Source of the DNA: an uncultured Eubacteriales bacterium
GTDB taxonomy: Bacteria > Bacillota > Clostridia > Lachnospirales > Lachnospiraceae
DNA length: 48,720 nucleotides
Direction of reading: 5' to 3'
Assembly: GCA_900318615.1 (NCBI GenBank)
Contig: ONLK01000014.1
Span: forward strand, 1 to 48,720
Shown: piece after piece, positions 24,873 to 35,300 of the stretch
Layout: each line of letters begins with the position of its first letter
Position numbering within the stretch: the stretch's first letter is position 1
Notes under the pieces: generated by a model
The model's input: only the letters and a program-made list of their open reading frames with translations
Databases searched by the model: none
Told to the model about the DNA's origin: nothing
Program-made: the position numbers and the translations under genes

Positions 24873-26795
24873 TTGAACACAAATAAAAATAACAACAGCA
24901 GTGCTGTACGAAATATCGGTTTTTACATTGTTCTGGCCGTTTTGTTTATACTGATGGTTTTCGGACTCCGGGAAGGAATGGAGACCAGGAATACCGTGAC
25001 CCAGAAACAGTTTGAACAGATGCTCGAACAGGGGGAAGTTATCTCGGTCGAAATCAGCCAGAACCAGCAGGTACCGACCGGTGTTCTGGAAATAACCGTT
25101 ACGGACGGAACGATTTATACGCTGAATGTGTCAGACGTCCGACAGGAGGAGCAGCTTCTTCGCGGATATGAGGAGGTTGCCGTAAAGGTAAACGATGTCG
25201 AGAAGGACAGAGTTTTCCTTACAACCATTCTGCCGGTGATTCTAATGTGCGTCATGCTGATCTTCTTTGCCATGATGATGAACCGGCAGGCGGGCAGTTC
25301 AAACGCGAAGATGATGAATTTTGGCAAAAGTCATGCCAGAATGATCACGCCGGACGCGCAGAGGGTGACCTTTTCGGATGTGGCCGGCCTGCAGGAAGAA
25401 AAGGAAGACCTGCAGGAGCTGGTTGATTTTCTCAGAAAACCTGAAAAATACCTGAAAGTCGGAGCGCGCATTCCGAAGGGAGTTATTCTGGTGGGGCCGC
25501 CGGGAACCGGGAAAACGCTGCTGGCAAGAGCCGTTGCCGGCGAGGCCGGCGTGCCGTTTTTCAGCATCTCCGGCTCTGACTTTGTTGAAATGTTCGTTGG
25601 CGTCGGCGCTTCCAGGGTCCGCGATCTTTTCGGGGAAGCAAAGAAAAACAAACCCTGTATTATTTTTATTGATGAGATAGATGCCGTTGCCAGGCGCCGG
25701 GGGACCGGTATGGGAGGCGGGCATGATGAGCGCGAGCAGACACTGAATCAACTGCTGGTAGAAATGGATGGCTTTACGGCGAATGAAGGCATTATCGTCA
25801 TGGCAGCCACCAACCGCGTGGATATTCTGGATCCGGCCATTCTGCGCCCGGGACGTTTTGACCGCCAGGTGGCGGTGGGCCGTCCGGATATTAAGGGACG
25901 CGAGGAAATCCTGAAGGTTCATTCCAAGGATAAACCGCTGGGAGATGATGTTAATCTCGGGCGGACAGCCAGAACGACAAGCGGGTTTACAGGTGCAGAC
26001 CTTGAGAACCTGATGAATGAAGCAGCCATCGGCGCAGCAAAGGACGGACGGTCTTTCATCAAACAGGCGGATATCGACAAGGCCTTCATCAAGGTGGGAA
26101 TCGGCGATGAAAAGAAGAGTCATGTGATCAGTGAAAAGGAAAAACGGATCACTGCCTACCATGAGTCGGGCCACGCCATCCTGTTCCACCTGCTCCCGGA
26201 CGTCGGACCGGTTCACACCATTTCCATCATTCCGACCGGACGCGGTGCGGCCGGCTACACCATGCCGCTGCCGGAGCGCGATGAAATGTTCAATACCAGG
26301 AGTGAAATGCTGGAAAATATTGTTGTTGATCTGGGCGGCAGAATAGCGGAGGAACTGGTCATCGGCGATGTGACAACCGGCGCCTCCCAGGACATCAAGC
26401 AGGCGACGGCTATGGCGCGGGCTATGGTTACCAAATACGGCATGTCGGAGCGTCTCGGCCTTGTCAATTATGAGCAGGGGGAAGATGAAATATTTATCGG
26501 ACGGGACATTGCACATTCCAAGGCGTACGGTGAAAATGTTCAGTCGGAGATTGATGATGAAGTTAAACGGATCATTGATGAAGCGTACGATACCGGACGG
26601 CGTCTGATTGAATCTCATATGGATGTGCTGCACGCAAGTGCAAAGCTGCTGATGGAAAAAGAAAAAATCGGGCGTGAGGAATTCGAAGCTTTATTTAAGG
26701 ATTCACGGGCGGATGCCGCCAGTACCGCACAGCCTGAGAGCGTCGAAGCCGAAAAGGGAGTTTCAGAGAATGCTCCGAAAGCCGATAACGAATAA
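24873..26795 (+). CDS. ftsH: ATP-dependent zinc metalloprotease FtsH
   Basis: A 640-residue membrane-anchored AAA+ protease that degrades misfolded membrane proteins and regulators. Two transmembrane segments (about 16-31 and 117-136) flank an extracytoplasmic domain; AAA module with Walker A GPPGTGKT (208-215), Walker B IIFIDE (263-268) and the SRH; peptidase zinc site HESGH (430-434). An acidic tail ends the protein. The start is TTG 24873, with AAGGGGA about 8 bases upstream; no ATG fits before the first transmembrane segment. Co-oriented with tilS-hpt. Confidence 0.97.
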   Translation: MNTNKNNNSSAVRNIGFYIVLAVLFILMVFGLREGMETRNTVTQKQFEQMLEQGEVISVEISQNQQVPTGVLEITVTDGTIYTLNVSDVRQEEQLLRGYEEVAVKVNDVEKDRVFLTTILPVILMCVMLIFFAMMMNRQAGSSNAKMMNFGKSHARMITPDAQRVTFSDVAGLQEEKEDLQELVDFLRKPEKYLKVGARIPKGVILVGPPGTGKTLLARAVAGEAGVPFFSISGSDFVEMFVGVGASRVRDLFGEAKKNKPCIIFIDEIDAVARRRGTGMGGGHDEREQTLNQLLVEMDGFTANEGIIVMAATNRVDILDPAILRPGRFDRQVAVGRPDIKGREEILKVHSKDKPLGDDVNLGRTARTTSGFTGADLENLMNEAAIGAAKDGRSFIKQADIDKAFIKVGIGDEKKSHVISEKEKRITAYHESGHAILFHLLPDVGPVHTISIIPTGRGAAGYTMPLPERDEMFNTRSEMLENIVVDLGGRIAEELVIGDVTTGASQDIKQATAMARAMVTKYGMSERLGLVNYEQGEDEIFIGRDIAHSKAYGENVQSEIDDEVKRIIDEAYDTGRRLIESHMDVLHASAKLLMEKEKIGREEFEALFKDSRADAASTAQPESVEAEKGVSENAPKADNE

Positions 26796-26915
26796 ACAGG
26801 GACGGAAAACACTTTTTTCGGGGAAACGACTGGGGATTTTTCAATATAAATAAAAATATGCACAAAATACATCAATATAATTTGTGAAGACTGTGCAGAC
26901 TTTTTTGGAAAATGG

Positions 26916-27018
26916 TGCTACTATACATCATGTAACCCCCCAATATATTATAGTTTTTGCTACACCCAATCAGAAATACCTTCTCAGAAAAAAGGCAGCC
27001 CTTGCGGCTGCCTTTTTT
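26916..27018 (+). ncRNA. Candidate small RNA between ftsH and the GH13 gene
   Basis: An extended -10 (TGC-TACTAT, 26916-26924) is followed about 90 bases later by a strong terminator, with no open frame that looks coding in between. The 313-base gap therefore could hold a short transcript from near 26931. It could equally be an ftsH 3' region. A perfect TATAAT also occurs at 26876-26881 without a -35. Weak evidence only. Confidence 0.25.
26988..27018. terminator. Bidirectional intrinsic terminator after ftsH
   Basis: Six A (26988-26993), stem GGCAGCC (26994-27000) with GGCTGCC (27006-27012), loop CTTGC, then six T (27013-27018). Symmetric flanks allow use in both directions. Confidence 0.92.
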
Positions 27019-27030
27019 CTTTGTTATGAT
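27002..27030 (+). promoter_or_regulatory. Possible promoter of the GH13 gene
   Basis: TTGCGG (27002-27007) and TATGAT (27025-27030) at 17-base spacing. The -35 lies inside the terminator loop and stem. Confidence 0.4.
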
Positions 27031-27108
27031 ATGGTGAGTCTGCCGCTTACTGAAACGGTGCCTGACCGGACATGGCAGCAGAGACAATACAAAAGACGTG
27101 AGAAAAAG

Positions 27109-29241
27109 ATGAACACAAATACAGCTTACGAACATTTCCTGAAAACAGCAAAATATATCCTGCAGATGCGCCCGGTTTTTAACGCGGACGCCGTTTTCAG
27201 TGATGAAACAGAAAATTATGTATCTCCGGCAGAACCGGAGAAGGGAAGCACGGTTTCCATTCGTCTGCGCACGGCGCACAATAATATTGACGATGCCTAT
27301 CTGATCAGCGGAAAGCTCCGTCAGAAAATGGATTTTGAAAAGACGGAAGGGAGCTTCGATTACTATACGACATCCATAAAACCCGGCTCGTCCTGGTTTC
27401 GCTATTACTTTGAACTAAGCTGCGGGCGCATTCACTGTTATTACAATAAGCTGGGTGTGACGCAGGATCTGCGGGATGACTATTCCTTCAGCATCCGCCC
27501 GGGCTTTCATACTCCGGACTGGGCGAAAGGTGCCGTCATGTATCAGATTTTTATTGATCGTTTCTGCAACGGCGACCCGGAGAATGACGTGCTGGATAAT
27601 GAATACTCCTATATTAATGAGTGCGTTACACGCGTGACGGACTGGGACAAACGGCCATCTCCGATGGATGTCCGCGAGTTTTACGGCGGCGATCTCGCCG
27701 GAGTGTTTAAGAAACTGGACTACCTTCAGAGCCTGGGCATCGATGTTATTTATTTTAATCCGCTGTTCGTATCTCCATCCAACCATAAATATGATATTCA
27801 GGACTATGATCATATCGATCCCCATCTGGGGCATTTTGTGCAGGATGAGGGTGAACTTCTGCAGTATGGAGACAAGGATAATACTCATGCCACGCGCTAT
27901 ATTCAGCGGGTGACGCGGAAGGAGAATCTGGAGAGCGCCGATAAAATGTTTGCCGATCTGGTATCGGAATGCCATAAGCGGGGCATCCGCGTGATTCTTG
28001 ACGGCGTGTTTAATCACTGCGGTTCCTTCAATAAATGGATGGACCGCGAGCGGATTTACGAAAATCAGGAAGGGTATGAGAAAGGTGCGTATATTTCCGA
28101 GGACAGCCCGTATCATTCCTTCTTCCACTTCAATAACGAGCATGAGTGGCCGTACAATCCTTATTACGAAGGGTGGTGGGGGCACGATACACTGCCGAAA
28201 TTGAATTATGAAAATTCCCCGAAACTGGAGGAATACATTCTGAACATAGGAGCCAAATGGGTATCCGCACCGTACAACGCCGATGGATGGCGGCTGGATG
28301 TGGCAGCTGATCTTGGGCAGTCAGCGGAGTACAATCACATTTTCTGGAAAAAGTTTCGTCAGAGTGTGAAGAAGGCGAACCCGAATGCCATTATACTGGC
28401 GGAACATTATGGAGCGCCCGGAGCCTGGCTGCAGGGGGACGAGTGGGATACGGTCATGAACTATGACGCGTTTATGGAGCCGCTGACCTGGTTCTTCACA
28501 GGCATGGAAAAACACAGCGATGAATTCAGGCAGGATATGCTTGGAAATGCGGGAAGATTCATCGATTCCATGCGCTACAACATGGCTCAGTTTATGGCTC
28601 CCTCACTCCAGGTGGCTATGAATGAGCTTTCCAACCATGACCATTCCCGTTTCCTGACCCGCACGAATCATATGGTTGGCCGTATGAATAATTTTGATTA
28701 CGATGCCGCATCGGATCATATCCGGCCGGAAATCATGCGGGAAGCGGTGGTCATGCAGATGACCTGGCCGGGGGCACCGACCATCTATTACGGTGATGAG
28801 GTTGGCGTATGCGGGTTCACGGATCCGGACAACCGGCGTACGTACCCATGGGGGCATGGCGACTGGAGAATGCTTGACTTTCACCGGGAGGCAATCCGGC
28901 TTCATAAAAAGCATCGGGTGTTTGCCAATGGATCCCTCATCATCCTGTATGGTTCACAGAATGAGCTGGTCTACGCCCGCATGAATTCGGAAGAGAAGAT
29001 CATCGTACTATTTAATAACGGCGATGAGGAAACCGATATTACGCTGCGGGTATTCCCGGCAGGAATCGAGAATGGGGATGTGCTCGATTCCATATTCATC
29101 ACGGATGCGGAAGGCATCAGCCGCAGGCAGATCCGGGCGGTATGCGAAAATGGCTGTATTCAGGTTCATATGGCTCCCACGAGTGCAGTCGTCATGGAAA
29201 AGACGGGAAACCAGAAAACGGATTCCGGTGTGTTACAATGA
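27109..29241 (+). CDS. Glycoside hydrolase family 13 alpha-glucan hydrolase (neopullulanase-like)
   Basis: A 710-residue enzyme of the alpha-amylase family. An N-terminal beta-rich carbohydrate-binding-like domain (about 25-135) precedes the barrel, which starts near AVMYQIFIDRF. Conserved regions: I DGVFNHC, II GWRLDVAAD with nucleophile D397, III ILAEHYG with acid/base E432, and IV SNHDHSR with D511. Domain B is long. There is no signal peptide, so it should act on cytoplasmic maltodextrins or glycogen. ATG 27109 is chosen because the reading frame before it (to 26884) crosses the terminator; the ribosome binding site is poor (GTGAG). Exact specificity (neopullulanase, cyclomaltodextrinase, glucosidase) cannot be told. 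Confidence 0.9.
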   Translation: MNTNTAYEHFLKTAKYILQMRPVFNADAVFSDETENYVSPAEPEKGSTVSIRLRTAHNNIDDAYLISGKLRQKMDFEKTEGSFDYYTTSIKPGSSWFRYYFELSCGRIHCYYNKLGVTQDLRDDYSFSIRPGFHTPDWAKGAVMYQIFIDRFCNGDPENDVLDNEYSYINECVTRVTDWDKRPSPMDVREFYGGDLAGVFKKLDYLQSLGIDVIYFNPLFVSPSNHKYDIQDYDHIDPHLGHFVQDEGELLQYGDKDNTHATRYIQRVTRKENLESADKMFADLVSECHKRGIRVILDGVFNHCGSFNKWMDRERIYENQEGYEKGAYISEDSPYHSFFHFNNEHEWPYNPYYEGWWGHDTLPKLNYENSPKLEEYILNIGAKWVSAPYNADGWRLDVAADLGQSAEYNHIFWKKFRQSVKKANPNAIILAEHYGAPGAWLQGDEWDTVMNYDAFMEPLTWFFTGMEKHSDEFRQDMLGNAGRFIDSMRYNMAQFMAPSLQVAMNELSNHDHSRFLTRTNHMVGRMNNFDYDAASDHIRPEIMREAVVMQMTWPGAPTIYYGDEVGVCGFTDPDNRRTYPWGHGDWRMLDFHREAIRLHKKHRVFANGSLIILYGSQNELVYARMNSEEKIIVLFNNGDEETDITLRVFPAGIENGDVLDSIFITDAEGISRRQIRAVCENGCIQVHMAPTSAVVMEKTGNQKTDSGVLQ

Positions 29242-29260
29242 AGTTTCGGGAGGATAATCA

Positions 29261-30292
29261 ATGAATATTATAGTTTTGGCAGGAGGAACCAGCACGGAAC
29301 GGGATATCTCCATCGTATCGGGGACGGAAGTGACAAGAGCGCTTCGAAACCGCGGACATCGCGCAGTCATGGCGGATGTCTGCTTCGGGACCTGCAATAT
29401 GGATCCGGCGGCCGTTTTTGATTACACAGATACGCCGGAGGAAGAAGCCGCGTGGATTCATACCTTCGACAGCAAGGTTGAAGAGGTCAGGACACGCCGC
29501 AGCTTTTTCGCGGAGGGATTGCTGGAGCTTTGTCAGGCGGCGGACACTGTTTTTATGGCTCTTCACGGTTCCAACGGGGAAGACGGAAAAATCCAGGCCT
29601 GCTTCGAACTGATGGGAATTCCCTTTACCGGAAGCCGCTATCTGGGAAGCGCGCTGGGGATGGATAAGGAACTTACCAAACAGATTTTCCGCGAAAACGG
29701 CGTTTCCACTCCGGCGGGAATTGTACTTCACCGCGGGGATCCGGTTCTGCCGCCTTCCGAAAACGGCGTTGGTGTTCCCTGTGTAGTCAAGCCTTCCTGC
29801 GGCGGTTCCAGCGTCGGCGTCAGCATTGTTCGAACGGAAGAGGAATATCATACGGCCCTGGAGGAAGGCTTTCGCTATGAGAATGTTCTGATTGTAGAGC
29901 AGTATATTGACGGCAGAGAGTTTTCCGACGGCGTTGTGGACGGAACAGCTTATCCGATTATTGAGATTGCGCCGATTCAGGGATTTTATGATTACACCAA
30001 TAAGTATAAGGCCGGCAGCACGGTGGAAACCTGCCCGGCTTCTCTGACGCGGGAACAGACGGAAAGAATGCAGAAGCTGGCGGTAGATGCCTATCATGCT
30101 CTTCGTCTGGACAGCTACGCGCGCATGGATATCATGATGGCGAAAGACGGAGGTATGTACTGCCTGGAGGCCAATACGCTTCCGGGAATGACGCCGACCA
30201 GCCTGCTTCCGCAGGAGGCAGCCGCTCTTGGCATGGATTTCGGGGAACTTTGTGAAAAACTGATTCAGGTATCCGTGCGCGGCAGGAACTAA
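29261..30292 (+). CDS. ddl: D-alanine--D-alanine ligase
   Basis: A 343-residue ATP-grasp enzyme that makes the D-Ala-D-Ala dipeptide of peptidoglycan. Visible: GGTSTERDIS near the N-terminus, ALHGSNGEDG, the ATP-binding VVKPSCGGSSVGV, the DYTNKY loop and C-terminal EANTLPGMTPTSLLPQEA. The Tyr in the NKY loop indicates a D-Ala-D-Ala rather than D-Ala-D-lactate ligase, hence no sign of vancomycin resistance. Start ATG 29261 with GGGAGGAT upstream. Followed by murF, which adds this dipeptide to the UDP-MurNAc tripeptide. Confidence 0.95.
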   Translation: MNIIVLAGGTSTERDISIVSGTEVTRALRNRGHRAVMADVCFGTCNMDPAAVFDYTDTPEEEAAWIHTFDSKVEEVRTRRSFFAEGLLELCQAADTVFMALHGSNGEDGKIQACFELMGIPFTGSRYLGSALGMDKELTKQIFRENGVSTPAGIVLHRGDPVLPPSENGVGVPCVVKPSCGGSSVGVSIVRTEEEYHTALEEGFRYENVLIVEQYIDGREFSDGVVDGTAYPIIEIAPIQGFYDYTNKYKAGSTVETCPASLTREQTERMQKLAVDAYHALRLDSYARMDIMMAKDGGMYCLEANTLPGMTPTSLLPQEAAALGMDFGELCEKLIQVSVRGRN

Positions 30293-30356
30293 CGGCATAT
30301 AAAAGTGATCCGTGATGGCACGGGAGCGTCCACCCGGAAAAGAAAAGGAATTTCCA

Positions 30357-31766
30357 ATGAAAAATATGACACCCCGCCGGATGGCAGAAGTGGCAGGCGG
30401 TGTTCTTCATATCCCGGAGGGGATGGAAGAAACAGCAGACAAAGAAGTTTCAAATATCGTGACGGACAGCCGGAAGGCAGGAGAGGGTTCCTGTTTTGCA
30501 GCCATCCCGGGAAGCCGTGTGGATGGTCACACATTTATACCCCAGGTGTTTGCGCAGGGAGCCGCCTGCGTGCTTTCCGAAAGGGAACTTGCAAACGCAC
30601 CCGGCTGCTGGATCCGGGTTGGATCCACACTGCAGGCACTGCAGGCTCTGGCTGAATACTACCGGAAGGTGATGAACATTCCGGTTGTGGGAGTCACGGG
30701 AAGCGTCGGCAAGACGTCAACCAAGGAAATGATTGCCTCCGTTCTGTCCCGGAAATACCGGGTTTTAAAAACCGAAGGGAATTTCAATAATGAACTGGGG
30801 CTTCCGCTGACGATTTTTAACCTGCGGGAGGAACACGAGATTGCCGTTCTGGAAATGGGCATCAGTCATTTTGGAGAAATGCATCGTCTTTCGAAGATTG
30901 CCCGTCCGGATACCGCCGTCATCACGGTCATCGGCAACTGTCATCTTGAATTTCTCGGATCCAGAGATGGTGTCTTAAAGGCGAAGACGGAAATCTTTGA
31001 TTTCCTCAATCCGGGAGGCCATATTGTCCTGAACGGGGATGATGATAAACTGGCAGGCATAAAAAGCGTGGGGAACATAACGCCGGTCCGGTACGGCCTG
31101 AGAGAGAACCGGGAGGCTCCGGGGACGGATGAACCGAAGCTTGATTACTGGGCAGAAAATACGGAAGAAAAAGGGCTGGACGGAGTTTCATGCCGGATTC
31201 ATATGCCGGATGCCGCGATGGATGTCCTGATTCCGATGCCCGGACGGCATAATGTCATGAATGCGCTGGCGGCGGCTTCCGTCGGTGAAATCTATGGCCT
31301 TACACCTGAAGAAATCAGGGAAGGAATTGAACAGATTGAAGGAATAAAGGGACGATTCCACATCGTCCGGACCGGGAAATACACGGTGATTGATGACTGC
31401 TACAATGCAAATCCGGCATCCATGGAAGAATCGCTTCATGTACTTTCCAGGGCGGAAGGAAGAAAGGTAGCCGTGCTGGGGGATATGGGAGAACTGGGAG
31501 CGGACGAAAAGAAGTTTCATGCGCAGATCGGCACCATTGCAGGGCAATGCGGCATTGACGTTCTGGCCTGCGCCGGGAAACTCTGCCTGGAAATGGCACA
31601 GGCTGCCCGGCAGGCTGCCGGGGAAAACGGCCGGTTGAAGATTTACTATTATGAAGACCGACTTATGGCGGCACTTCCGGATCTGCTGCGGGAAAAGGAT
31701 ACCATTCTCATTAAAGCTTCGCATTTTATGGAATTTGACAGGATCGTGGAGGCTCTTACAACATGA
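30357..31766 (+). CDS. murF: UDP-N-acetylmuramoyl-tripeptide--D-alanyl-D-alanine ligase
   Basis: A 469-residue Mur ligase, the last cytoplasmic step of the peptidoglycan pentapeptide. Three domains: N-terminal UDP-binding with TDSRK and GEGSCFAAIPG, a central ATPase with P-loop GVTGSVGKTST (112-122) and EGNFNNELGLPL, and the C-terminal domain with DDCYNANPASME and LGDMGELG. ATG 30357 has AAAGGA upstream, while the in-frame ATGs at 30312/30315 have no site. Its stop overlaps the pth start (ATGA, 31763-31766), so pth is coupled to it. Confidence 0.96.
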   Translation: MKNMTPRRMAEVAGGVLHIPEGMEETADKEVSNIVTDSRKAGEGSCFAAIPGSRVDGHTFIPQVFAQGAACVLSERELANAPGCWIRVGSTLQALQALAEYYRKVMNIPVVGVTGSVGKTSTKEMIASVLSRKYRVLKTEGNFNNELGLPLTIFNLREEHEIAVLEMGISHFGEMHRLSKIARPDTAVITVIGNCHLEFLGSRDGVLKAKTEIFDFLNPGGHIVLNGDDDKLAGIKSVGNITPVRYGLRENREAPGTDEPKLDYWAENTEEKGLDGVSCRIHMPDAAMDVLIPMPGRHNVMNALAAASVGEIYGLTPEEIREGIEQIEGIKGRFHIVRTGKYTVIDDCYNANPASMEESLHVLSRAEGRKVAVLGDMGELGADEKKFHAQIGTIAGQCGIDVLACAGKLCLEMAQAARQAAGENGRLKIYYYEDRLMAALPDLLREKDTILIKASHFMEFDRIVEALTT

Positions 31767-32335
31767 CAATTATTGCAGGTCTGGGAAATCCGGGCAGCAA
31801 ATATGCCGGGACACGGCATAACAGCGGTTTTTCGGCGCTGGACATTCTGGCAGAAAAGAATCATATAGAAGTAAAAGATAAAAAATTTCGCGGTCTGATC
31901 GGGCAGGGGATAATCGATTCGGAAAAAGTGCTGCTTGTCAAACCGACGACGTTTATGAACCTCAGCGGAGAGTGCCTTCGTGAGGTATGCGATTATTATA
32001 AGGTGGACCCGGAGGATGATCTCATTGTGCTTTATGATGATATCAGTCTGTCCCCCGGGCAGCTTCGCATTCGTAGCAAAGGAAGCGCCGGCGGACATAA
32101 TGGCGTGAAATCGATGATCGCCTGCCTGGGAACCGATGTTTTCCGCCGTGTCAAAATCGGTGTCGGGGAAAAACCGGAGGGATGGGACCTGGCAGACTGG
32201 GTGCTGGGCCGCTTTCCGGAAGATGAAAAGAAGCTTATGGCGGATGCTTACGCCCGTGCGGCAGCGGCGGCACAGGATATGCTCACGCAGCCTCTCGACC
32301 GGGTCATGAATCTGTACAACACTAAAGTTTGCTGA
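31763..32335 (+). CDS. pth: Peptidyl-tRNA hydrolase
   Basis: A 190-residue enzyme that frees tRNA from peptidyl-tRNA dropped by ribosomes. GLGNPGSKYAGTRHNSGF contains the catalytic H19 with N20; VKPTTFMNLSG and YDDISL (with the Asp that activates His) follow, then GSAGGHNGVKS. Length is normal. It overlaps murF by 4 bases and precedes mfd by 31, so murF-pth-mfd may be one operon. The pth-mfd neighbourhood is like that of Bacillus, minus fin. Confidence 0.96.
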   Translation: MTIIAGLGNPGSKYAGTRHNSGFSALDILAEKNHIEVKDKKFRGLIGQGIIDSEKVLLVKPTTFMNLSGECLREVCDYYKVDPEDDLIVLYDDISLSPGQLRIRSKGSAGGHNGVKSMIACLGTDVFRRVKIGVGEKPEGWDLADWVLGRFPEDEKKLMADAYARAAAAAQDMLTQPLDRVMNLYNTKVC

Positions 32336-32366
32336 TATGAATTATGAATATTGAAAGAATGAAAGT

Positions 32367-35300
32367 ATGAAAGCATTTACTTCTCCGCTTCATGAGCTGG
32401 GAGAATTTGAAGAACTTCAGAAAGCGTTAAAAACAAACACGGGCGTCCTGGAGGTGACCGGCTGCATTGATGCTCAGAAGACTCATTTTATGAGTACTCT
32501 GGCGGAAAATGTACACACAAAGCTGATCATCACCTACAGTGAGCAGCGCGCACGTGAAATAGAGGAGAATTATAGATTCTTTGATCGGAAAACGGCCCTT
32601 TTTCCGGCCAAAGATTTTATTTTTTATCAGGCGGATGTTCATTCCAATCTGATTGAGCGTCAGCGCATTCAGGCGCTGAAAGCGCTGTGTGACCGGCAGC
32701 CGGTGACAGTGATTACCACCATCCAGGCGCTGATGAATCACGGTATGCCCTTTGATGAATGGAAGAAGGCGGCGTTTACGCTTAAAGCCGGCGATGAGCT
32801 GGACCTTTCTGCCTGTGAACAGCAGCTCGTCCGCATGGGATATGAGCGGACAGCGCAGGTGAATGGGCCGGGGCAGTTTGCGGTTCGCGGCGGCATTCTG
32901 GACATTTTCCCGCTTACCGGGGAGAACCCGTGCCGGATTGAACTTTTCGGCGACGAGATTGACGGTATCCGTATGTTTGACGCTCAGACACAGCGATCAA
33001 TCGAGAACTGTTCTTCCGTGATGATTTATCCGGCGACGGAAATGATCCTCGGACAGGAGCTTCTGAACAGCGGCTTTAAGAAAATTGAAAAAGAAGCGAA
33101 GACCCAGGAGACAAAGCTTCGAAAAGCCATGCTGACGGAGGAAGCCTTTCGCGTACGTTCTTCCTTTAAGGAATTAAAGGATCAGATGGAACTGATCGGC
33201 AGCAATGACAAGCTGGAGTCCTACATCGGTTATTTTTATTCACACACGGAGAATTTTGCCGACTATTTTCCGCCGGATACGGTGATCTTTCTCGATGAGC
33301 CGAACCGTCTGATGGAGAGCGCACAGGCGTCGGAGACGGAGTATAGGGAAAGCATGAAAAGCCGGCTGGAAAAAGGCTATGCGCTGCCAACCCAGGCGAA
33401 CATACTGTATTCGGCTCAGGAGACAGCAAATGCGCTCAATCATCATAACTGCGTCGGGCTGTGTATGATTGAGGGCGTCAGGGGCGCCTGGCAGGTAAGC
33501 GGCCGGTACAGCATACAGACAGCCTCCATCAGCCCGTATAACAATGATTTCGAGATGCTGGTGAAGGATCTTACGAAGTGGAAGAAGAAAAAATACCGGG
33601 TGATTCTGCTGTCAGCGTCCAAAACCAGAGGCCTGAGACTGGCTGCGGATCTTCAGGAGCGGGACCTGAATGCTGTGTTCACGGAGGATGCGGACCGGGA
33701 GGTGCTGCCATCCCAGATACTGGTGATGTACGGAAATGCACACCGTGGATATGAGTATCCGATGATCCGCTTTGCCGTGGTCACGGAGACAGATATCTTC
33801 GGGAGGGAGAAAAAGAAACGGACACGCCAGAGAGTGTACGAGGGCACCAGCATCTCCAGCTTTGAGGATCTGACGCCGGGCGATTATGTGGTACATGAAA
33901 GTCACGGACTGGGCATTTACCGCGGCATTGAGAAAATCGAAGTTGATCACGTCATGAAGGACTATATGCGCATCGAGTATCAGGGCGGCAGCAGCCTTTA
34001 CGTGCTGGCGTCCAACTTCGACGTGATCCAGAAATACGCGGATGCCGATGTGAAAAAGCCGAAACTGAACAAGCTGGGCAGCCAGGATTGGAACCGGACC
34101 AAATCGCGGGTGAAGGGCGCCGTTGCCGAAATTGCGCAGGAACTTGTGGATCTGTATGCAGCCCGGCAGAACGCGCAGGGATTTCAGTTCAGCCCGGATA
34201 CGGTATGGCAGCAGGAGTTTGAGGAGTTGTTTCCCTATGAGGAAACGGACGACCAGCGCCGGGCGATTGATGAAGTCAAGAGTGACATGGAAAGTACGAA
34301 GATCATGGACCGGCTGATTTGCGGCGATGTCGGCTACGGTAAGACGGAGATCGCCATCCGGGCGGCTTTCAAGGCTGTACAGGATGGAAAGCAGGTCGCT
34401 TTCCTTGTGCCCACCACAATACTGGCGCAGCAGCATTACAATACGTTTGTCGAACGGCTGAAAAGCTATCCTGTGACCATCGGGCTCATGTGCCGTTTTC
34501 GCTCAGCATCCGAGCAGAAGGAAACACTGAAAAAACTCGCCGCCGGTCAGGTGGATATCGTCATAGGCACGCATCGGCTGCTTTCAAAGGATGTCAGTTT
34601 CAAAAATCTCGGCCTGCTGGTGGTTGATGAGGAACAGCGCTTCGGCGTCACCCACAAGGAAAAAATCAAGCAGATGAAGAAGAATGTGGATGTGCTGACC
34701 CTGACGGCAACGCCGATTCCCCGGACACTGCACATGTCACTGGTCGGTATCCGGGATATGAGCGTGCTGCAGGAACCGCCGCAGGACCGGCTTCCGATCC
34801 AGACCTTTGTGATGGAATACAATGAGGAAATTGTCCGCGAAGCCATCACACGGGAACTGGCGCGGGGCGGCCAGGTTTATTACGTTTATAATCGGGTGAA
34901 TACGATTATGGATATGGCGGACCGGCTGCAAAAACTGCTGCCGGAAGCAAGGGTCGCCTTCGCTCACGGGCAGATGGCCGAGCGCGAACTGGAGAAAATC
35001 ATGTACGACTTCATCAACGGAGATATTGATGTACTCGTGACAACGACGATTATCGAGACCGGACTGGATATCCCGAATGCCAATACCATGATCATTCACG
35101 ATGCGGATCAGATGGGGCTGGCTCAGCTGTATCAGCTCCGCGGCCGGATCGGGCGGTCATCGAGAACCAGTTTTGCCTTCCTTATGTATAAGCGGGACAA
35201 GATGCTGAAGGAAATCGCTGAAAAACGTCTCTCCGCCATCCGGGAGTTTACAGAACTTGGCAGCGGTTTTAAGATTGCCATGAGAGACCTCGAAATCCGC

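Noticed and set aside
26884-27108. N-terminal extension of the GH13 protein
   Set aside because: The frame is open but runs through a strong intrinsic terminator and a likely promoter; the protein begins naturally at 27109.
29261-30292. VanA-type D-Ala-D-Lac ligase
   Set aside because: The omega-loop Tyr typical of D-Ala-D-Ala ligases is present and no vanH/vanX genes are near; murF follows instead.
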